Shown piece after piece: positions 54,641 through 63,285 of a DNA stretch of 64,000 nucleotides. The DNA comes from Deltaproteobacteria bacterium. GTDB taxonomy: Bacteria; Myxococcota; JADLHZ01. The DNA lies in NCBI GenBank assembly GCA_020848545.1, contig JADLHZ010000118.1, forward strand, positions 1-64,000, written 5' to 3'. The position numbers and the translations under genes are program-made. The notes under the pieces are model-generated. The model made no database searches, had not been told where the DNA came from, and saw only the letters and a program-made list of their open reading frames with translations. The number at the start of each line of letters is the position of its first letter. Within the stretch, counting starts at the first letter, position 1.

Positions 54641-55837
54641 ATGAAAGCCCTCACGTTGCTCCTGGTGCTCACCTGCGCCGCGAACGCGCAGGCCATCGGC
54701 CAAAACGGCGCATACTACGACGGCGACGATCCGAACCCAGCGCCGCTCAAGTACACCGACGAGACGTTGACCGCGTCGCTCGCGCTCAACATGAAGAACA
54801 GGAACGTGACGGCGGTGAAGAACGCCGCCGGCGCCGTCGATCCGGGCAAGCTCTCGCGCGTCGAGAAGATCGCCCTGATGTACCTCGTGACGACCAAGCC
54901 GGGCGCCGAGCTCGACGTCGTCGTCGAAGACAAGGGCCAGTTCTTCGCTGTCGAGACCTACTGGGAGGGCGACACCTTCACCGTGAAGGCCGGCGCGCCG
55001 CGCGAGAAGATCTATGGGCAGGCGTCGGCGAAGGAGGAGATCTCGAAGAAGTACGGCGTCGGCCCGTTCGTCGACGAGGACGCAAAGTGGGACAACGACT
55101 CGCTCTACGTGGTCGAGACCGCGCTCTCCACCTTGTCGAAGATCGAGCTCGAAGGGATTGCCGGGCTCCCGTTTCATCGCTTGAAGAAGGACCCGAGCGG
55201 GAAGGCCGTTCGGGGCACGGCGATCGCGATGTACGTTCCGGAGAAGAACCGCATCGAGCTCTACGACGGCGGCATCGACGCCGATAAGCGCAAGTTCTTC
55301 GGCACCGCCGACAAGCCTATGCCGCTCTCGGTGGCGACAGTGATCCATGAGTGCGGCCATGCGATCGCCCGCGCCGGCAACCGCGTGCTGAAGCAGCAGC
55401 TCATCGCGCTGAAGGCCGAGTACGACGCCATGCAGGAGAAGCTGCTGGCGGACAGGAAGAAGTACAACGAAGACAAAGCGACGTACGCCAGGACAAAGGA
55501 TGCAGCGCTTGGCACCGCGCTGAACGAACGCGGCAAGGTGCTGCAGCAGCTCTCCAAGGACGCGGCCGAGAAGGCGAAGACGTTCCAGGCGCTGAGCGCG
55601 AAGATGGTCGGCGAAGACAAGGGCAGCGCGCTCGAAAAAGCGCTCGAGGCGAAGCTGCCGGTCAAGAGCTCGCCCACCGTGTACGGCCGCACCTCGCCGG
55701 CGGAGTCGTTCGCCGAATGCCTGGCGATCTACAAGCTCGATCGCGCCGCGCTCGAACGGGCGGCCCCCGGCGTGCCGGCGTGGTTCGAGTCCGCGGAGTA
55801 TGCCGCGCTCGCGAAAGGCGCGACCGTAATCCCGTGA
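54641..55837 (+). CDS. Secreted gluzincin-like metallopeptidase
   Basis: 398 aa with a signal peptide (LTLLLVLTCAANAQA). Active-site helix H236-E-C-G-H240 in VATVIHECGHAIA; a later Glu in TSPAESFAEC (Glu355 or Glu359) would be the third zinc ligand, as in gluzincins. A long helical, coiled-coil-like insert (LKAEYDAMQEKLLADRKKYN) separates the two. Substrate unknown. The last 109 bases, which include the third-ligand region, lie opposite the 3' end of the sigma-factor gene, so the two genes overlap tail to tail. Confidence 0.78.
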   Translation: MKALTLLLVLTCAANAQAIGQNGAYYDGDDPNPAPLKYTDETLTASLALNMKNRNVTAVKNAAGAVDPGKLSRVEKIALMYLVTTKPGAELDVVVEDKGQFFAVETYWEGDTFTVKAGAPREKIYGQASAKEEISKKYGVGPFVDEDAKWDNDSLYVVETALSTLSKIELEGIAGLPFHRLKKDPSGKAVRGTAIAMYVPEKNRIELYDGGIDADKRKFFGTADKPMPLSVATVIHECGHAIARAGNRVLKQQLIALKAEYDAMQEKLLADRKKYNEDKATYARTKDAALGTALNERGKVLQQLSKDAAEKAKTFQALSAKMVGEDKGSALEKALEAKLPVKSSPTVYGRTSPAESFAECLAIYKLDRAALERAAPGVPAWFESAEYAALAKGATVIP

Positions 55838-56514
55838 TCCGCGCGCGCTGACGCGGCGGCGGCGCCGGCGAGAAGCAGGATCAGCGCGACGGGCACCCGC
55901 GCGCCCTTCTTGGCGATCGCTTTTTTCAGCGCCTTCTCGACGCGATCTTCGAGCGTGCGGACGCGGCGCCGCGTGATGCCCATCGCCGCGGCGACGTCGT
56001 ACTGCGAGCCCTGATCCTCGTAGCGCAGCTTGACGAACTGCTTCATCTCGTCGTCGAGCGTCTTCACGAAGTCGCCCGCGATCTGCACGAGCGCGCGCCA
56101 CTCGGGATCGGTGTCGAGGTTGAGCTCGTCCGGCAGCTCGTCGTCGGCGAGCCACTCGTCGATCGGGCGGCCCGAGCGATCTTGCTCTTCGAGCGCGACG
56201 ACGCGGGAGCGGGCGCGCGCGCGATCGATCATCAGGTTCTTGCAGATGCGCAGGAGGTACGGCCGGTAGGGGTTCAAGCCGTCGTACGACAGGCGCGCCT
56301 TCTCCTTGAACGCGCGGGCGAAGACCTCTTGCACGACGTCGCGCTGGTCGGCGGGATCGGGCTCGCCGCGGATGCGCCCTGAGGTCGAGTCGACGATGAA
56401 GCCGTGGCGCACGACGGAGAAGACCGCGTCGACGTACTCGAAGTATACGCGCGAGAGAGCCGCCGGCTCGCCGCGGCGAAAGGCATCGAGGAGCGCTCGG
56501 TCGGAGCGAAGCAC
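55729..56514 (-). CDS. Sigma-70-family factor with a C-terminal membrane helix
   Basis: 261 aa; GTG start at 56514 with AAGGGAG four bases upstream. Region 2: QRDVVQEVFARAFKEKARL and YLLRICKNLMIDRARARSR; region 4: VKLRYEDQGSQYDVAAAMGITRRRVRTLEDRV. It is ECF-like in size but with an extra C-terminal segment: a hydrophobic helix (VPVALILLLAGAAAASA) and a short Ala/Ser tail, encoded opposite the 3' end of the peptidase gene. The helix may tether the factor to the membrane, with release by proteolysis as the control step (inference). No anti-sigma gene adjoins it. Confidence 0.8.
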   Translation of the reverse strand: MLRSDRALLDAFRRGEPAALSRVYFEYVDAVFSVVRHGFIVDSTSGRIRGEPDPADQRDVVQEVFARAFKEKARLSYDGLNPYRPYLLRICKNLMIDRARARSRVVALEEQDRSGRPIDEWLADDELPDELNLDTDPEWRALVQIAGDFVKTLDDEMKQFVKLRYEDQGSQYDVAAAMGITRRRVRTLEDRVEKALKKAIAKKGARVPVALILLLAGAAAASARADHGITVAPFASAAYSADSNHAGTPGAARSSAARSSL

Positions 56515-56607
56515 ACTGCTCCCTTATGGGAAAACGGGGCGCCTTGCACGATCGACCGGCGGCGTCTCCCTTCGTCGCCTATGGCGCCGAGCTCTTTGTT
56601 GAGTTGC

Positions 56608-57174
56608 TTAGAAGAAGGTGTACCCGGTGCCGACCGACGCCGTGAAATAGTGATCGAGGCCGATCCACGCGTGGACGAAGGTGAAGCCGATGGTCGCACC
56701 CGATCGCGTCGCGAAGGGAAAGTGCCAGTCGACGCCGTACGCCCAGCCGACGCCGGGGATCACGCGGATGCCGTTCGATTGATCGTGCAGCCCGCCGAGC
56801 CCGAGCGCGAACTTCAGCTCGATCTCGGGGAAGAAGATCGGGAACTTCACCTCGGCCATCCAGCCGCCGACGAGATCCGGGCCGCGCTCGGGGCCGATGA
56901 CGCCGGCGTTCTGGACGAAGGTGTGGAGCAGCGCGAGCGTGACGCCGGTGCCGGGCAGCGTGCCGCCGATCTCCATCGCGTGGTGCACGCCGTCCGTATC
57001 CTTGCCGCCGCCGATGCCGAACATGATCTGAAAGTGGAAGCCGTCGCGCTCGATCGGCTTCTTGAAGATCAGCGAATTTTTGGACGCGAAGGGATAACGG
57101 GCGGGAGGGGCGGCGGCGATCTCGTGGACTTCTTCTGGGGCGGCGAGGCTCAAGGCGAGAACGAGTGCGATCAT
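56608..57174 (-). CDS. Predicted outer-membrane beta-barrel protein
   Basis: 188 aa from the ATG at 57174 (a GTG five codons upstream is possible). Signal peptide MIALVLALSLAAP, then alternating beta-strands with aromatic ends (FHFQIMFGIGGG; VTLALLHTFVQN; GATIGFTFVHAWIG) finishing in a terminal Phe after TGYTFF, the signature for outer-membrane insertion. A small 8-strand barrel is likely. Function unknown. Confidence 0.75.
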   Translation of the reverse strand: MIALVLALSLAAPEEVHEIAAAPPARYPFASKNSLIFKKPIERDGFHFQIMFGIGGGKDTDGVHHAMEIGGTLPGTGVTLALLHTFVQNAGVIGPERGPDLVGGWMAEVKFPIFFPEIELKFALGLGGLHDQSNGIRVIPGVGWAYGVDWHFPFATRSGATIGFTFVHAWIGLDHYFTASVGTGYTFF

Positions 57175-57246
57175 ATAGATGGGATACACCGGGGGCCGAA
57201 AAGGGGACGTGGCAAAACGTCACGGCAATGTCGGTCGCCGAAAGTC

Positions 57247-58395
57247 CTACTTGTGCGCCTGATCACTCGCGGCTCGGGCGAGCGCCACGAGGGCCAAGCG
57301 TTCGGCGCGATGCTCGCTTCCGAGCGCGCGCGTCGCGACGTTCATCATGCGTTGCAAGCGGTGCGCGAGGCCGTCGCTCTTCGGGCCGCCTTTCGCTTCG
57401 AGCGCGAACCACGCCGCCGCCGCCGCGAAACGATAGTCGATCGACATCGCCTCGAAGCTCTTGTTGCGATCGACGCCCTCGCCCTGCAGCACGCGGCGCT
57501 CGCCCTTCGGATCGACGAAGCGCATGCTCGCATAAACCGAATCCTCGCGCAGCGTGGCGCCGATGCGCTGCAAGGGCACGATCTCGAAGAGCGCGGTGAA
57601 CTGACCGCCGGCGGGCAGCGTGTCGCTGGTGCCGCCGCCGGTGCCGCTCTCGGCGATGCGCCGATACGCCATGACGCGCTCTTCGTTGAACGACACCGTC
57701 AGCGCCGCTTCTCGCGCCACGGCGTCCTTTGCGGCAGTGACGTAGATGCGCACGAGGCGCGTCTCCCGGCTCCATGGCGTCTCGCCCACCTCGACGCGCA
57801 GCTCGATGTCTTTTTCGGCGGCGGCGTAGGGAAACGCGTTCAAGAGCGCCGACGCGTTCACGTTCGGCCACCGCTTCCCAGAAAAGCCGCCGGCGATCTT
57901 CTCGATGTAGCGCGGCGTCGCCGGCTCCAACGCGAGCGCGACCTGCGGCGCGTCGGCCACGGTCGCGAGCGCGCCGCCATTTGGGGTGCGCGGCAAGCTC
58001 CGCTCTTCGATCGCCTGCATGTCCAGGCGCACGATCGAGGGCTGTAGCTCGAGCACCTGCATCTCGACGCCGCGGTTGTGGCTGAGCATCCAGATCGTCG
58101 CCCAAGGCAGCAGCATGAGCAGCACCGCCGCGACGCCGAGCGCGTAGTCCCGCACCTGCAACCAAGCCCAAAAGCCGCGCGGTTTCACGGAGACTTCCAG
58201 CACGCGATCGAGCAACGCCGGCGGCATGCGCACGGCGTCCAGATCCGCGAGCCCGCGATCGACCTCGTCCATCATCGCGAGGACGCGCTGAAACTCGGGC
58301 GACGCGGCGAGCAAGGCGGAGAGCTCGGGATCGCGCTCGATCGCTTCCTTTCCGCCGTCGACGAACGCGGCGCGCAATCGTTCGAGCTCGTTCAT
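57247..58395 (-). CDS. Membrane anti-sigma-like protein with split YfbK/DUF3520 regions but no vWA domain
   Basis: 382 aa. A short N-terminal cytoplasmic segment (about 1-75) and one membrane helix (ALGVAAVLLMLLPWATIWML) are arranged as in anti-sigma factors. The periplasmic part matches YfbK-type proteins: NAFPYAAAEKDIELRVEVGETPWSRETRLVRIYV corresponds to the segment before the vWA domain and the later VSFNEERVMAYRRIAE with AGGQFTALFEIVPL to the DUF3520 end. In YfbK a vWA domain of about 170 aa lies between; here the two are almost joined. Start overlaps the ECF sigma stop by 4 bases, so it likely controls that sigma. Confidence 0.78.
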   Translation of the reverse strand: MNELERLRAAFVDGGKEAIERDPELSALLAASPEFQRVLAMMDEVDRGLADLDAVRMPPALLDRVLEVSVKPRGFWAWLQVRDYALGVAAVLLMLLPWATIWMLSHNRGVEMQVLELQPSIVRLDMQAIEERSLPRTPNGGALATVADAPQVALALEPATPRYIEKIAGGFSGKRWPNVNASALLNAFPYAAAEKDIELRVEVGETPWSRETRLVRIYVTAAKDAVAREAALTVSFNEERVMAYRRIAESGTGGGTSDTLPAGGQFTALFEIVPLQRIGATLREDSVYASMRFVDPKGERRVLQGEGVDRNKSFEAMSIDYRFAAAAAWFALEAKGGPKSDGLAHRLQRMMNVATRALGSEHRAERLALVALARAASDQAHK

Positions 58396-59036
58396 CTTCG
58401 CTGCTCCCTCTGCAGGATCGCACCGCGGCGGGCGAGCGCTTCAGCCAAGCGCAAACGTCCGCGGCGCAGGTGCGTCTTCAACGTGTTGATCGGAATCTCG
58501 AGCGCGCGCGCGGCCTCCTCTTGATCGATCCCTTCGATGCACACGAGGATCACGGCCTCGCGTTCGGCGATCGGCAAGCGCTGCACGGCGACGTCGAGCC
58601 ACACTGCCATCTCTTTGCCGGCGAGCGCGTCTTCGCTCGACGCGTCGTGCTCGGGCACGAAGTCGCTGTCTTCGGCTCCCGCCGTCTCGAGCGCGCGCTG
58701 CTCGACGCCCAAGTGGCGAAAGTGCGAGCGCGCCGCGTTCGCGACGATGGTGAAGATCCACGCCTTCAACGACGCGCGTCCTTCTTCTGGAGTGAAGCGC
58801 GAGAGCGCCTTATGCACGCGCATGAACACCTCCTGCGCCAAGTCGTCGCGGGTCGCGGCGGGGATACGACACCGGCACAGGTAGCCGTACACCGCGTCCT
58901 TATATGTGAGCACCAGCTCTTCGAACGCGCCGCGATCGCCCTGCCTGTGCCGATCGAGCAGCGCCGCTTCGGCCGCAATGAGCCGATGGATCTCGGCTTC
59001 GGTCATGGGGGCCCCACGCAGCGCCACAGTGAGCAT
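58392..59036 (-). CDS. ECF-type RNA polymerase sigma factor
   Basis: 214 aa from the ATG at 59036 (GAGGAG and GGAG upstream; ATG at 59006 is an alternative). Region 2: FEELVLTYKDAVYGYLCRCR, DDLAQEVFMRVHKALSRF, LKAWIFTIVANAARSHFRH. Region 4: LPIAEREAVILVCIEGIDQEEAARAL and IPINTLKTHLRRGRLRL. The stop lies within the start of the membrane anti-sigma-like gene (ATGA), the usual sigma/anti-sigma arrangement. Its regulon is unknown; an envelope-stress role is plausible. Confidence 0.93.
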   Translation of the reverse strand: MLTVALRGAPMTEAEIHRLIAAEAALLDRHRQGDRGAFEELVLTYKDAVYGYLCRCRIPAATRDDLAQEVFMRVHKALSRFTPEEGRASLKAWIFTIVANAARSHFRHLGVEQRALETAGAEDSDFVPEHDASSEDALAGKEMAVWLDVAVQRLPIAEREAVILVCIEGIDQEEAARALEIPINTLKTHLRRGRLRLAEALARRGAILQREQRR

Positions 59037-59163
59037 GTCTCCTACAGCTCCTCTGTCTGTCGATTCAACGCACGGGCAAGACTGCGGTTTCAGAAAAGCA
59101 GCGACCGGCGGTTTTTGCCCTCGCCGGATCCGGCGCCGCGTTCTGCTTGGCGAGGAGACGAAC

Positions 59164-60441
59164 ATGCAGACCGCTAGAGGAGTCCTCGAGCTTCGGACCT
59201 ATTTTGGAAACGCCTTGCTCGACGTGCAGCACGTGACGAAGCCGCGCGACATCGTGCTCGGTGAAGGCAACGGCGCCGACATCTTCGCCTGCGCCGACGG
59301 TTTGCCCGAAGACAACGTGTCGCTGCTCGTGCGCGGCGAAGAGGGCTATTCGCTGCGCCTGCTCGACGGCCTCGAAGGCGCTGTGTCCAGCGGCGGCAGA
59401 GTGCGGGCGCTGAAGCTGCTGAAGAAGGAAGACGCCGTGCCGCTCAACGACCAGAGTAAGGTCGTCGTCAAGTGGGCGGGCGTCTCAGTGGCGATGCGCT
59501 TCGTGGCGCCGCCGGACAAGATCGAAGGGCGCGCCTTCGACTTCGATCTCCGCTTCTTGAACGTGCTCGCGTGCGTGTTTCTGACGATGACGACGGCGAT
59601 CTTCTCGCTGCAGCTCTATCCCTATGACGCCGACGCGATCGAAGAGCTGATGTTGAACCCGACGGTCGTCGCGAAGCTCTCCGAACCCCCGAAGCCGCCC
59701 GAGCAGCAGAAGGCCGCCGAGAAGATGCTCGAGCGTTTGCAAGAGAAGGGTGGCGCGAAGGCTCCGGCCCCCGCGGCTGGCGTTGCCAAGCCCGGTCCCG
59801 GCAAGCCGACGCTGCGGCCGGGCGCGCCAGTGCTCGCCGATCTGCCGATCTTTCGCGCGCTCAGGAAGGGCGGGATGGCGCAAGTGCTCGGCGAAAACGG
59901 TGGCATTGGGGGCGAAGTGGCGCAGGCGCTCGACGGGTTGACGAACGATCGGGTCGCCGAACGTGACGGGCTCGCGGTCAAAGGCGATCCTCGCGCCAAC
60001 GGGCCCGGCGAAACGCTCGGCCTGCCGAACGGCGATCCGCAGACGAAGCGCGCGCAGGACTACGGCGTCGATCGCTGCACAGGCCCGCACTGCAAGAAGA
60101 AGGAGTACGACGTCGTCATCGACGACAAAGGCGCGACGCAGACCGGCGCGCTGGCGCCCGAGCTCATCCGCGCGGTGATGCACGAGAACCGGAACGCCTT
60201 CCGCTACTGCTACGAGCGCGTGCTGCAAGTGCACAAGGAGCTCGAAGGCGTCGTCAAGCTGCAGTTCGTGATCGGACCGTTCGGGCAAGTGCTGAGCGTC
60301 GCCGTGAAGGACACGACGCTGAAGAGCAAAGACGTCGAGCAGTGCTTGCAGTCGAAGGTGCACGCCCTCACGTTTCCGAAGCCGCTCGGCGGCGGCGTCG
60401 TGATCGTCAACTACCCCTTCGTGTTCAAGGCGCCGAACTGA
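59164..60441 (+). CDS. AgmX/PglI C-terminal-domain protein
   Basis: 425 aa; AGGAG before the ATG at 59164. N-terminal 115 residues are an FHA-like or other beta-domain (DIVLGEGNGADIFACADG). One membrane helix (LNVLACVFLTMTTAIFSLQL, about 131-150), then a Pro/Lys/Glu-rich periplasmic linker and the AgmX/PglI C-terminal domain (IRAVMHENRNAFRYCYERVLQ; VVKLQFVIGPFGQVLSVAV; VEQCLQSKVHALTFPKP). Overall TonB-like: it probably spans the periplasm and transmits energy or force. Such proteins occur in myxobacterial gliding and spore-coat systems. Divergent from the ECF sigma gene. Confidence 0.88.
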   Translation: MQTARGVLELRTYFGNALLDVQHVTKPRDIVLGEGNGADIFACADGLPEDNVSLLVRGEEGYSLRLLDGLEGAVSSGGRVRALKLLKKEDAVPLNDQSKVVVKWAGVSVAMRFVAPPDKIEGRAFDFDLRFLNVLACVFLTMTTAIFSLQLYPYDADAIEELMLNPTVVAKLSEPPKPPEQQKAAEKMLERLQEKGGAKAPAPAAGVAKPGPGKPTLRPGAPVLADLPIFRALRKGGMAQVLGENGGIGGEVAQALDGLTNDRVAERDGLAVKGDPRANGPGETLGLPNGDPQTKRAQDYGVDRCTGPHCKKKEYDVVIDDKGATQTGALAPELIRAVMHENRNAFRYCYERVLQVHKELEGVVKLQFVIGPFGQVLSVAVKDTTLKSKDVEQCLQSKVHALTFPKPLGGGVVIVNYPFVFKAPN

Positions 60442-60453
60442 TACTTTCGGAAA

Positions 60454-61641
60454 ATGGAGCCGCTGTTACGCGATGGCGCTGTTCAGGTGGCCGTCGTCGC
60501 TTCGCTCGCCGAGATCGATCCCGCCGCGTGGGACGCGCTCGACGACAAGGACAATCCGTTCTTGAAGCACGCGTTCTTGCGCTTGCTCGAACGCTCGGGC
60601 TCAGTGGGGCCGGGCACCGGTTGGGATCCGCGCTACCTCGTCGCGCGCGAGGGCGAGCGTTTGCTCGGCGCCGTGCCGGCGTATCTGCGCGGCGACAGCT
60701 ACGGTGAATACGTCTTCGATTGGAGCTGGGCGCAGGCCGCGGCGCGCGCCGGGCTGCCGTACTATCCGAAGATCACGGTCGCGGTGCCGTTCACGCCGGC
60801 GACCGGACCGCGTTTGTTGACGCTGCCGGGGCGCGAGGATCTGCGCGCTTTGTTGGTGAAAGCGCTCGATCGCTCGGCCGAGGCGTCTCGCGCGCACGGC
60901 GTGCACGTCTTGCTCTGCCGTGACGACGAAGCGGCGCTGCTCGAAGCGCACGGCTTTGCGCGGCGCGCGACGCATCAGTTTCACTTCCGCAACCCGGGCT
61001 ACGCTTCGTACGACGACTTTCTGGCGGCGCTGCGATCGAGCGCGCGCAAACAGCTGCGCAAAGAACGCGCGAAGATCGAGGGCGTCGAAATCAGCGCGCA
61101 CCGCGGCGACGAGCTGTCGGCGGCGGAGTGGGAGCGGGTGAACGAGCTCTACCTGCACACGTCTGGGCGCAAGTGGGGCCGGCCGTATCTGACGCCGGCG
61201 TTCTTCACGCTCGCGCGAGAGTCCGTCGGCGCGAGCGCGCTCGTCGTCTGCGCGCGCCAAGCCGGCGAGATGGTGGCGATGTCGCTCTCGTTCGTCTCGC
61301 GCGGTGCGATCTACGGCCGCTACTGGGGCAGCGTCGTCGACGTCGACAGCTTGCACTTCGAGCTCTGCTACCACCGCCTCGTCGATCACGCGCTCGCGAA
61401 CAAGATGCGGCTCGTCGAGGCCGGCGCGCAGGGCGAGCACAAGGTGAAGCGCGGCTTCCTGCCGGTGATCACGCACTCGGCGCACAAGCTGCGGTACCCC
61501 GGGCTCTTCGAGGCCGTGGCGCGCGCGGTGACGGCCGAGCGGCAGGAAGCGATCGATGCGCTGCCGCAGATGGCCGCGGTCGGGCCGTTTCGTGAAGACG
61601 CCGTGCCGAAGTTCCCGCTCGTGGCTGGGGTGGACTTGTAG
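60454..61641 (+). CDS. DUF482 (COG3146-type) acyltransferase-like protein
   Basis: 395 aa. Resembles the DUF482/GNAT 'peptidoglycan biosynthesis-like' family: NPFLKHAFLRLLERSGSVG and AYLRGDSYGEYVFDWSWA near the N-terminus, a GNAT-like core, and the distinctive GRYWGSVVDVDSLHFELCYHR, then VEAGAQGEHKVKRGFLP with THSAHKLRYP. Enzyme activity is not established for this family. It follows the AgmX-like gene by 12 bases and is probably cotranscribed. Confidence 0.88.
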   Translation: MEPLLRDGAVQVAVVASLAEIDPAAWDALDDKDNPFLKHAFLRLLERSGSVGPGTGWDPRYLVAREGERLLGAVPAYLRGDSYGEYVFDWSWAQAAARAGLPYYPKITVAVPFTPATGPRLLTLPGREDLRALLVKALDRSAEASRAHGVHVLLCRDDEAALLEAHGFARRATHQFHFRNPGYASYDDFLAALRSSARKQLRKERAKIEGVEISAHRGDELSAAEWERVNELYLHTSGRKWGRPYLTPAFFTLARESVGASALVVCARQAGEMVAMSLSFVSRGAIYGRYWGSVVDVDSLHFELCYHRLVDHALANKMRLVEAGAQGEHKVKRGFLPVITHSAHKLRYPGLFEAVARAVTAERQEAIDALPQMAAVGPFREDAVPKFPLVAGVDL

Positions 61642-61788
61642 ACGGAATTGCACGCGCAGCGTGCGAGGCGCTTGCGCCGACGTTCGCAGATCACCTGCGC
61701 GCAGCGAGCGGGTCGGGGGCTGACAACAGTTCGAACGCTCGCGAAGCGGAGTGACGAACGAGAGACGACCGGAGCGCAGCGACGGCGT
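61642..61788. other. Intergenic space between convergent genes with small inverted repeats
   Basis: 147 bases with several short stem-loops, for example GCACGC/GCGTGC and GGCGC/GCGCC near 61650-61682, and an outer TGTAGACG/CGTCTACA pair that coincides with the two stop regions. No T-run. Probably a terminator region; it is unlike the element at 20531-20654. Confidence 0.35.
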
Positions 61789-62091
61789 CTACAGCGCGTC
61801 GGACCAATCGATCGTCGCCTTGATCCTCGGATGATGCACGCGACCGCGCACCGTCCGCCCGCGGCCCTTCGTCGGCGCAAAGCCCATCGGCGCGGCCGCG
61901 ACGCGATCGCCGTGGCGCACCATGATCGCCTTCAGCTCGGGGATGCGTCCTTGGAAGATCGCGAGCGCCGCCACGTCGGCGAGCGCTTCCGCCAGCGCGA
62001 CGCCGCTCAGCTCGGCGAGCGCGTCGTCGAGCGCTTGCAAACGTTCCGCCGTCGGTTCGAGCACGGCGGCGGCGGCGGTCTCATTCTTCAT
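61789..62091 (-). CDS. Small hypothetical protein
   Basis: 100 aa. N-terminal half helical (LQALDDALAELSGVALAEAL), C-terminal half basic and beta-rich (APTKGRGRTVRGRVHHPRIK). No family recognised. Its start overlaps the stop of the upstream minus-strand gene by 11 bases, so the two are coupled. Confidence 0.55.
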   Translation of the reverse strand: MKNETAAAAVLEPTAERLQALDDALAELSGVALAEALADVAALAIFQGRIPELKAIMVRHGDRVAAAPMGFAPTKGRGRTVRGRVHHPRIKATIDWSDAL

Positions 62092-63244
62092 TGAACTGTT
62101 CGATGTCGAAGTCGTCGGTCGGCTTGCCGTTCTTGCCGAGGCCGAAATACTCAGCGTCCTTCAGCAAGAGATAAGCGCCGCGAAAGCCGCTCGGATACTC
62201 CGGTTTCGGCTTCGTCGTCTTGTCGTCGTACTCTTCGAGCTCGTCGAACCAAACCCGGCCGACGTTCGCGACGTGGCCGTCCTTGTCGACGACGGTCATG
62301 AAGATCTGGCACTCGTCGGCGGTGTCGAGCAGCGCCAAGACGGAGAGGCCGTCGGTGTCGATGCCTTGGCCTTGGTAGCGCGCCATCTCGAGCAATTTCT
62401 GCGCGATCGCGCCTTTGACGAAGTAGCCGTGCGTGCCGCAGTTGTTACCGTTGAGCGAGGGGAAGACTTCCTTCTCGGCGCCCGCGGTGATCTCTTCCCG
62501 CGCTTGCTTCTTCGCCTCGGCCGACAGCGTGATCGTCTTGCCGAGCGTGACCTTGCCGCCCTTCGGATCCGGCACCGGCGAGATCACTTCGAGCTTGTCG
62601 ATCGCGTTCTTGGCGATGGCGACGAGGCCCTTCACCGCCGCCGCGTCGGCTTGCTTCGCGAGCTCTACCGCGCGCGTCATCAGCTTCTTCGCGCTGACGT
62701 CGTTGCCGCCGGTGAAGCGCTGCGCCGCGAGCGTGTTGATCGCGATCAACGCATAGCCCGCCGCGACGTTCTTCTCGGCGAAGCCGTCGAGCGCTTTGAT
62801 CAGCACCTTGCGCTCGCTTGCAAACGCGTCCTTGTAGCTCTGCGGCAAGCGGCCCGCGATCGTCGACGCGACCTCGTGCATCTTGTCTGCGTCCTTCGGG
62901 CTCCCCGTGAGACCTTTCTCGAGCGCCTTCACGCCCACGTCGCGCACGAACGCTTTTTCGACCTTCACCGGATCATTCTTCTGGAGCGTCTGCACCACGG
63001 CGTCGGCCGCGATCGCGATGTTGCCCTTGCCGGCGAGCGCTTTTTCGATCATCGCAGCGAACGCCGCGAGCACCGGATCCTTGCCCGCCTTCAGCTCGTC
63101 GATCGCGTTCTTTCGTGCCGCCGCCGGATCGCCGAGCACCTTGCGCAAGAACGTATTCAGCTCGCGCTCCACGTCGTAGACGTCGTTGTTGCCTTTTCGA
63201 AAGTGCGTGACGGACTGCGTCAGTGCCGCGGCAGGAGTGTTCAT
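62081..63244 (-). CDS. Hypothetical helical protein with a conserved-looking NNCGTHGYF motif
   Basis: 387 aa from the ATG at 63244. Residues 1-265 are Ala/Lys/Leu-rich helices (VERELNTFLRKVLGDPAAARKN; ALIAINTLAAQRF). Residues about 265-387 form an alpha/beta domain with LNGNNCGTHGYFVKG, then VLALLDTADECQIFMTVVDKDG and a C-terminal acidic tail. The Cys-Gly-Thr-His string near the start of the second domain could be catalytic or metal-binding, but no family is recognised. No Shine-Dalgarno; GATAAC lies 7 bases before the ATG, so the transcript may be leaderless. Confidence 0.6.
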   Translation of the reverse strand: MNTPAAALTQSVTHFRKGNNDVYDVERELNTFLRKVLGDPAAARKNAIDELKAGKDPVLAAFAAMIEKALAGKGNIAIAADAVVQTLQKNDPVKVEKAFVRDVGVKALEKGLTGSPKDADKMHEVASTIAGRLPQSYKDAFASERKVLIKALDGFAEKNVAAGYALIAINTLAAQRFTGGNDVSAKKLMTRAVELAKQADAAAVKGLVAIAKNAIDKLEVISPVPDPKGGKVTLGKTITLSAEAKKQAREEITAGAEKEVFPSLNGNNCGTHGYFVKGAIAQKLLEMARYQGQGIDTDGLSVLALLDTADECQIFMTVVDKDGHVANVGRVWFDELEEYDDKTTKPKPEYPSGFRGAYLLLKDAEYFGLGKNGKPTDDFDIEQFNEE

Positions 63245-63285
63245 GCCCACGGTTATCGTGAGATCGCATGCGTGAGGTGTTCGCT

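Noticed and set aside
61642-61788. Second copy of the palindromic element at 20531-20654
   Set aside because: Outer arms and interior differ; only short GC-rich fragments are shared.
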